DNA from: UBA1494_A sp963973975 | GTDB lineage: Bacteria > Bacteroidota > Bacteroidia > Flavobacteriales_E > Vicingaceae | Direction: 5' to 3' | DNA: 8,958 nt | NCBI GenBank assembly: GCA_963973975.1 | Contig: CAXBCF010000044.1 | Location: 1 to 8,958 of the forward strand | In this document: in pieces, positions 5,931 through 8,958 of the stretch | Layout of the letters: each line of letters opens with the position of its first letter | Position numbering within the stretch: the first letter of the stretch is position 1 | Translations under genes and position numbers: made by a program | Notes under the pieces: generated by a model | Seen by the model: only the letters and a program-made list of their open reading frames with translations | The model's database searches: none | Told to the model about the DNA's origin: nothing

Positions 5931-6275
5931 ATGTTGAAAGCTATTAATCGTTTAGAGTCTTTAGTTGACAAAATAGAGCACTATGGAAAAACAAGTTTTG
6001 AGTTGTACAGACTTAAAACGATCAACAAAACTGCAGGAGTTTTATCAACTTTTGTATCAAGAGGAATTGTTGTAATTGTTATATCTATGTTCTTGATTTT
6101 TACCAGCATTGCTCTAGCACTTTGGCTTGGAGAATTACTTGGAGAGTCCTATTTTGGATTCCTTTGTGTCGCAGCATTTTACCTTATTTTAGGAGTTATT
6201 TTTTACTTCATACTGCATAAATCAATCAAAAGAATAATAAGTAATTTAATTGTTGTAGAGGTCTTTAAAGATTAG
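5931..6275 (+). CDS. Phage-holin-3_6 (holin superfamily X)-like membrane protein
   Basis: This 114-residue protein has an N-terminal amphipathic helix (1-38), two membrane helices (about 44-66 and 73-95) joined by a short loop (LGELLGESYFG), and a basic cytoplasmic end. This matches the chromosomal family named after holins, whose members in Bacteroidota stand beside YtxH genes. The name does not mean phage origin, and no other phage gene is present. It is probably an inner-membrane partner of the YtxH protein. The start is ATG 5931; an ATG at 5923 is out of frame. Only four bases separate its stop from the next ATG, so translation is coupled. Function unknown. Confidence 0.7.
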   Translation: MLKAINRLESLVDKIEHYGKTSFELYRLKTINKTAGVLSTFVSRGIVVIVISMFLIFTSIALALWLGELLGESYFGFLCVAAFYLILGVIFYFILHKSIKRIISNLIVVEVFKD

Positions 6276-6279
6276 TAGC

Positions 6280-6663
6280 ATGGAAAAAATAACAACTATA
6301 GATGACTTAAATCTCTCAACACTTGTTCTGCAGAAAGCACAAGCTGAACAAAAAATAATGTTGAAAGAAGAGTTTAATGCAACTTTTGAAAGCATTAAAC
6401 CTGCAAATCTTATAAAAAGTACTTTTCAGGACTTGGTTTCTACTCCAGATTTAAAAAATAATATTCTTGATACTTCAATGAGTGTTGCTGCCGGTTTCCT
6501 ATCTAAAAAATTGGCTATAGGAGCAAGTAGTAGTAAATTTAAACAATTCTTTGGTAGTTTACTTCAACTAGGGGTTACTAAAGTGTTCTCTGAGAATGCA
6601 GCGGTTCTAAAATATAAATTAGGAGATACTGCTGATTATCTATATAGAAAATTGAAACGCTAA
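6280..6663 (+). CDS. Conserved hypothetical protein, last gene of the stress operon
   Basis: I do not recognise a named domain in these 127 residues. The N-terminus is polar and probably helical (LNLSTLVLQKAQAEQKIMLKEEF). The middle has SVAAGFLSKKLAIGASSSKFKQFFGSLLQLGV in outline (residues 68-99), a mildly hydrophobic Gly-rich segment that could associate with the membrane. The end is basic (LYRKLKR). Proteins of this shape follow holin-X-like genes in related genomes, as far as I recall, so a joint role is likely. The gene is coupled to the one before and its stop overlaps that of the convergent flavin reductase by 4 bases. Confidence 0.65.
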   Translation: MEKITTIDDLNLSTLVLQKAQAEQKIMLKEEFNATFESIKPANLIKSTFQDLVSTPDLKNNILDTSMSVAAGFLSKKLAIGASSSKFKQFFGSLLQLGVTKVFSENAAVLKYKLGDTADYLYRKLKR

Positions 6664-7289
6664 AACTCTGGCAAATCATTCACTCTTGCATAGGGGTGAT
6701 TTGCAAATTCATTTGCTTCGTGATAACGATTTAAACCTGAAACACAAACAGTTTGAAGCTGGTTTAAATCTACCTGACCATTTTCTGTAATACTCGAATC
6801 TTCTATCAATAAATATTCTATTTCACCAACTATAAAAAGCGTATCATTGGCTTTAATTGGTAAAGTTTCCACTAAACGCATTCCCATTTTTACACTACTT
6901 TCTTTCACAAAAGGTGCATCAAACTCAGAAATGTATTCTGCTTCTATCTTGCATTTCTCAAATTCAGAGGTTCCTGCAGGGAAATGAGCTGAAGTATAAT
7001 GCGCTCGCTCAACCAAGTCTTTAGAAACATGATTGATCGTGTACTTTTTAGTTTCGAGTAGATTACTTAAAGTATGTCGCTCTACCCTAGCTGGTCGCAT
7101 GACAAAACCTAAAAGTGGTGGATCTGCTCCTAAATGCACAACAGAGCTAATAATTGCCAAGTTTTCACCGATCGATCCTTTGGTTCCTATTAGATTAGCA
7201 GCTTTGTATCCACTTAAAGAATTAATTAAATTAAGACGGTAAATACGATCTAATTCTGCAATTGACTTATTGGTAAACTTTTTAATCAT
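6660..7289 (-). CDS. Flavin reductase family protein (FMN-binding split barrel)
   Basis: This 209-residue protein has the layout of the Bacteroidota flavin-reductase-like family. Its conserved blocks are YRLNLINSLSGYKAANLIGT in outline (17-36), NLAIISSVVHLGADPPLLGFVMRP (43-66), RHTLSNL (71-77), YTINHV (83-88), AHYTSAHFP (96-104), and APFVKESSVKMG (about 125-136). Residues around 30-66 and the RP motif form the FMN pocket in split-barrel reductases. No signal peptide, so cytoplasmic. Electron donor and partner are unknown. Its ATG lies only about 23 bases beyond the terminator of the fasciclin gene upstream, so its promoter must overlap that terminator or it depends on readthrough. It converges on the stress operon with overlapping stop codons. 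Confidence 0.85.
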   Translation of the reverse strand: MIKKFTNKSIAELDRIYRLNLINSLSGYKAANLIGTKGSIGENLAIISSVVHLGADPPLLGFVMRPARVERHTLSNLLETKKYTINHVSKDLVERAHYTSAHFPAGTSEFEKCKIEAEYISEFDAPFVKESSVKMGMRLVETLPIKANDTLFIVGEIEYLLIEDSSITENGQVDLNQLQTVCVSGLNRYHEANEFANHPYARVNDLPEF

Positions 7290-7312
7290 AAAAACACTGT
7301 ATTTATTTCAAT

Positions 7313-7341
7313 AAAAAAAGCCTTGTAAAAACAAGGCTTTT
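7313..7341 (-). terminator. Intrinsic terminator of the fasciclin gene
   Basis: On the minus strand AAAAGCCTTGT pairs with ACAAGGCTTTT around a 4-base loop and runs into a tract of seven T (A at 7313-7319 on the plus strand). It lies 22 bases after the fasciclin stop codon. Confidence 0.85.
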
Positions 7342-7363
7342 CTATTATTTGTTTCAAATAAAT

Positions 7364-8353
7364 TTATTGAGGTAGTAAAACTTGGTCAACAGCGTGAATA
7401 ACTCCATTCGTACCCTGAATATCAGTAGCTGTAATGTTTACATTTCCTTGATTCATACTAGTTGTGGATAATTGCGCTCCATTGCTCAAATCAATAGTTA
7501 ATGCATTTCCTTGAAGCGTAGTTACCTGAGCTCCTTGAGTTAAATCACCTGCTTGTATATTGCTGCCATTGATAACATGGTAAGTTAAAACTGCTCCTAA
7601 TGTTGTTGAATCAATATCACTTACCTGATTCCATGCGGGATTACTCGCTAATAAATCAGCAAATGCTTGATTGGTTGGAGCAAAAACGGTAAATGGACCA
7701 TTTCCTTCCAAAACTGATACATAGCCAAAATTATATGCAGTTAAAGCGTCTACTAATGAAGTAAATCGTTCATCAAGAAGAACTAATTCAACTAAACTTC
7801 TTGGACTAATAACTTCATCTATTATATGTATTACTCCATTTGATGCGTTAACGTCGGCTGCTGTAACATTTGCAGTATTATTTAACTTAACTCCTCCAGT
7901 TACATCAATTTCAATGACAGTTGCCGTTCCGTTTGGTCCAGTTTGATTAATTGTTGTGGCATAAGAATTATCATTTAAATCTGTTGAACGAACTACACTA
8001 CCTAAAACATGGTATTGTAAAACTGCCGTTAAAGTAGCTGTCGGGATATCAGAAATACTGCTAAAGCTATTTGAAGCTAAAAAATTTCTGAAGGCTTCAT
8101 TTGTTGGAGCAAATACAGTGTATGATCCGGGTGCATTAAACAAATCTACCAAGCCAGCTTGTGACAAAGCAACCACCAAACTATCTGTTTGATCATTTTC
8201 ACTTGCTATTTGAGCAATTGTTTGGTCACTTCCATTTCCACCGCCATTTCCTGCTGGAGGGGTTGTTCCATCGTCATCATCACTACAAGCAATAAAAGTT
8301 GAACTTAAAAATAAGGCCATGCTTACCATGGTAATCAATCTAAATTTTTTCAT
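7364..8353 (-). CDS. Surface lipoprotein with two fasciclin (FAS1) domains
   Basis: This 329-residue protein has a lipoprotein signal (MKKFRLITMV.., lipobox IAC, lipidated Cys23) followed directly by SDDDD, the type of acidic signal that sends Bacteroidota lipoproteins to the cell surface. After a Gly-rich linker (30-42) come two FAS1 domains. The first (about 45-184) has TVFAPTNEAF (79-88), the YH pair at 114-115 and NGVIHIIDEVISP (172-184). The second (about 187-328) has TVFAPTNQAF (222-231), YH at 258-259 and NGVIHAVDQVLLP (316-328). FAS1 domains mediate adhesion to polymers, matrix or other cells, so an exposed adhesin or biofilm role is inferred. It ends in its own terminator and is divergent from the small secreted protein. 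Confidence 0.92.
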   Translation of the reverse strand: MKKFRLITMVSMALFLSSTFIACSDDDDGTTPPAGNGGGNGSDQTIAQIASENDQTDSLVVALSQAGLVDLFNAPGSYTVFAPTNEAFRNFLASNSFSSISDIPTATLTAVLQYHVLGSVVRSTDLNDNSYATTINQTGPNGTATVIEIDVTGGVKLNNTANVTAADVNASNGVIHIIDEVISPRSLVELVLLDERFTSLVDALTAYNFGYVSVLEGNGPFTVFAPTNQAFADLLASNPAWNQVSDIDSTTLGAVLTYHVINGSNIQAGDLTQGAQVTTLQGNALTIDLSNGAQLSTTSMNQGNVNITATDIQGTNGVIHAVDQVLLPQ

Positions 8354-8375
8354 ATTTCATTTTTTTATATTAACC

Positions 8376-8409
8376 TTAAGTTAACATGCCTTTAAACAAA
8401 TTGTTCAAA
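8376..8409 (-). promoter_or_regulatory. Weak candidate promoter of the fasciclin gene
   Basis: Read on the minus strand, TTTG (8409-8406) is followed after 22 bases by TAACTTAA (8383-8376), which matches TAnnTTTG at only six of eight positions. The position before the ATG at 8353 is reasonable. Its -33 box touches the palindrome that also lies in the divergent promoter. Confidence 0.3.
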
Positions 8410-8432
8410 CTGATTAAAATCAGTTATTTTTG
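8400..8432 (+). promoter_or_regulatory. Bacteroidota-type promoter of the small secreted protein gene
   Basis: ATTG (8400-8403), a 21-base spacer, then TATTTTTG (8425-8432), an exact TAnnTTTG match. The start would lie near 8437, giving a leader of about 40 bases to the ATG at 8480. Confidence 0.6.
8408..8425. promoter_or_regulatory. Operator-like palindrome in the shared divergent promoter region
   Basis: AACTGATT-AA-AATCAGTT has two exact 8-base arms around a 2-base centre. It occupies the spacer between the -33 and -7 boxes of the plus-strand promoter and abuts the presumed -33 box of the fasciclin gene. A dimeric regulator bound here could act on both genes; which regulator is unknown. 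Confidence 0.5.
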
Positions 8433-8479
8433 ATGGTATTAACAACTATACTTAATTTCACGCTATAAAATAAACCGCT

Positions 8480-8839
8480 ATGTTAAAGAAAATTGTACTT
8501 ATTGGTCTGTGCTTAACTTTAGGATTAAGCTTCCAATCAAATGCTCAAAAAATTGAAAAGAAAAATGCAAAACATAATTCAGATACATTAGAATTAGAAC
8601 TAATTTTTGAAGGTGCAAACTTTTTTGTTCAAAATCCAAAAATTGAAAATAAAAAAAATGGCTTTGCCATTAAGCAGATTTTAACAGACGAGGGTGAAGT
8701 TATTCCTTTTGAGAATCAATCTGTAATTGAAATTAATTTAATCAAGAAAAACTTACAAGATGGTGATTTAGTAGTATTAAAAGTTATCTACTCAGGAACT
8801 AAAAAACCAAAGCTGATTACTGCGAATGCTACTGAATAG
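8480..8839 (+). CDS. Small secreted protein of unknown function
   Basis: This 119-residue protein has a signal peptide (MLKKIVLIGLCLTLGLSF.., cleavage after about SNA at residue 22). There is no Cys lipobox in the right setting, so it should be periplasmic or exported. The mature part alternates polar and hydrophobic residues (LELELIFEGANFFV, VIEINLIKK, DLVVLKVIYSG), suggesting a single small beta-sandwich of about 95 residues. I do not recognise a family. It has its own promoter and a strong terminator, so it is a single-gene unit, divergent from the FAS1 lipoprotein and possibly coregulated with it through the palindrome at 8408. Confidence 0.75.
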   Translation: MLKKIVLIGLCLTLGLSFQSNAQKIEKKNAKHNSDTLELELIFEGANFFVQNPKIENKKNGFAIKQILTDEGEVIPFENQSVIEINLIKKNLQDGDLVVLKVIYSGTKKPKLITANATE

Positions 8840-8871
8840 TCTATAAGTAAAATGGATAAGCTTTCTAAAAT

Positions 8872-8906
8872 AAAAAACCCATCTGCCTAAGCGGATGGGT
8901 TTTTTT
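8872..8906. terminator. Two-way intrinsic terminator
   Basis: AACCCATCTGC pairs with GCGGATGGGTT (one G-T pair, loop CTAA at 8887-8890), with an A-tract before and a T-tract after. It can therefore stop the secreted-protein transcript on the plus strand and the tRNA transcript on the minus strand; it begins two bases from the tRNA 3' end. Confidence 0.88.
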
Positions 8907-8907
8907 G

Positions 8908-8958
8908 TGACCTCGACAGGATTCAAACCTGTAACCTTCTGAGCCGTAATCAGATGCG
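8908..8958 (-). tRNA. tRNA-Arg(ACG), 3' part, cut by the window end
   Basis: Read on the minus strand, the visible 51 bases contain the anticodon arm TCTGA-TTACGGC-TCAGA (anticodon ACG), a 5-base variable loop AGGTT, the T arm ACAGG-TTTGAAT-CCTGT, the acceptor strand CGAGGTC and discriminator A. CCA is not encoded. ACG reads CGN arginine codons after deamination to inosine by TadA. The acceptor 5' strand and D arm lie beyond the window. Confidence 0.92.

Noticed and set aside
5931..6275. Phage lysis gene
   Set aside because: The family name contains holin, but no endolysin or other phage gene is near, and the operon context is a chromosomal stress cluster.
7033..7242. Plus-strand open frame of 69 codons
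   Set aside because: It is antisense to the conserved core of the flavin reductase.
1..8958. CRISPR array or transposon
   Set aside because: I found no regularly spaced direct repeats, no transposase and no integrase; the only tandem repeats are the coding 33-base units in the YtxH gene.

Overview
The window looks like an AT-rich chromosome segment from a member of the Bacteroidota, most likely a flavobacterium. Several signs agree: promoters of the TTTG / TAnnTTTG type, starts without Shine-Dalgarno sequences, a surface lipoprotein with a Cys-Ser-Asp-Asp-Asp-Asp export signal, a small outer-membrane barrel of the Bacteroidota type, FKxxHWP motifs otherwise known from the gliding motor protein GldL, and a small-protein family that is usually mislabelled phosphoribosylpyrophosphate synthetase. 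No phage, IS element, CRISPR array or integrase is visible.

Layout. Positions 1-676 hold no convincing gene but are rich in inverted repeats: a dispersed-repeat-like part at 1-324 and long imperfect hairpins at 460-503 and 568-627. A carboxymuconolactone decarboxylase/AhpD-like gene follows (677-1276). Next is a two-gene unit: a PadR repressor (1398-1742), apparently leaderless and with inverted repeats over its own promoter, overlapping a membrane protein (1735-2838) that carries a HAAS-like N-terminus and two GldL-like FKxxHWP transmembrane hairpins. A strong terminator closes it. Then come a two-domain protein (PRPP-synthetase-like small domain plus a cupin, 3005-3706) and, 12 bases on, a DUF1697 gene with a single in-frame nonsense codon (3719-4270).

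The most system-like part is 4323-6663. A clear sigma-54 (-24/-12) promoter is followed by a long leader and five codirectional genes: an outer-membrane beta-barrel, a 48-residue lmo0937-type membrane peptide, a YtxH protein with LEA-like 11-residue repeats, a two-TM holin-X-like protein and a conserved hypothetical protein. I read this as an envelope-stress operon under enhancer-dependent control. That reading is inference from the promoter and the families.

The end of the operon overlaps the stop codon of a convergent flavin reductase (7289-6660). Upstream of that on the minus strand is a surface lipoprotein with two FAS1 domains (8353-7364). It is divergent from a small secreted protein (8480-8839), and the promoters of the two appear to share a region containing a near-perfect palindrome. 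A two-way terminator separates that gene from a tRNA-Arg(ACG) on the minus strand, cut by the window end.
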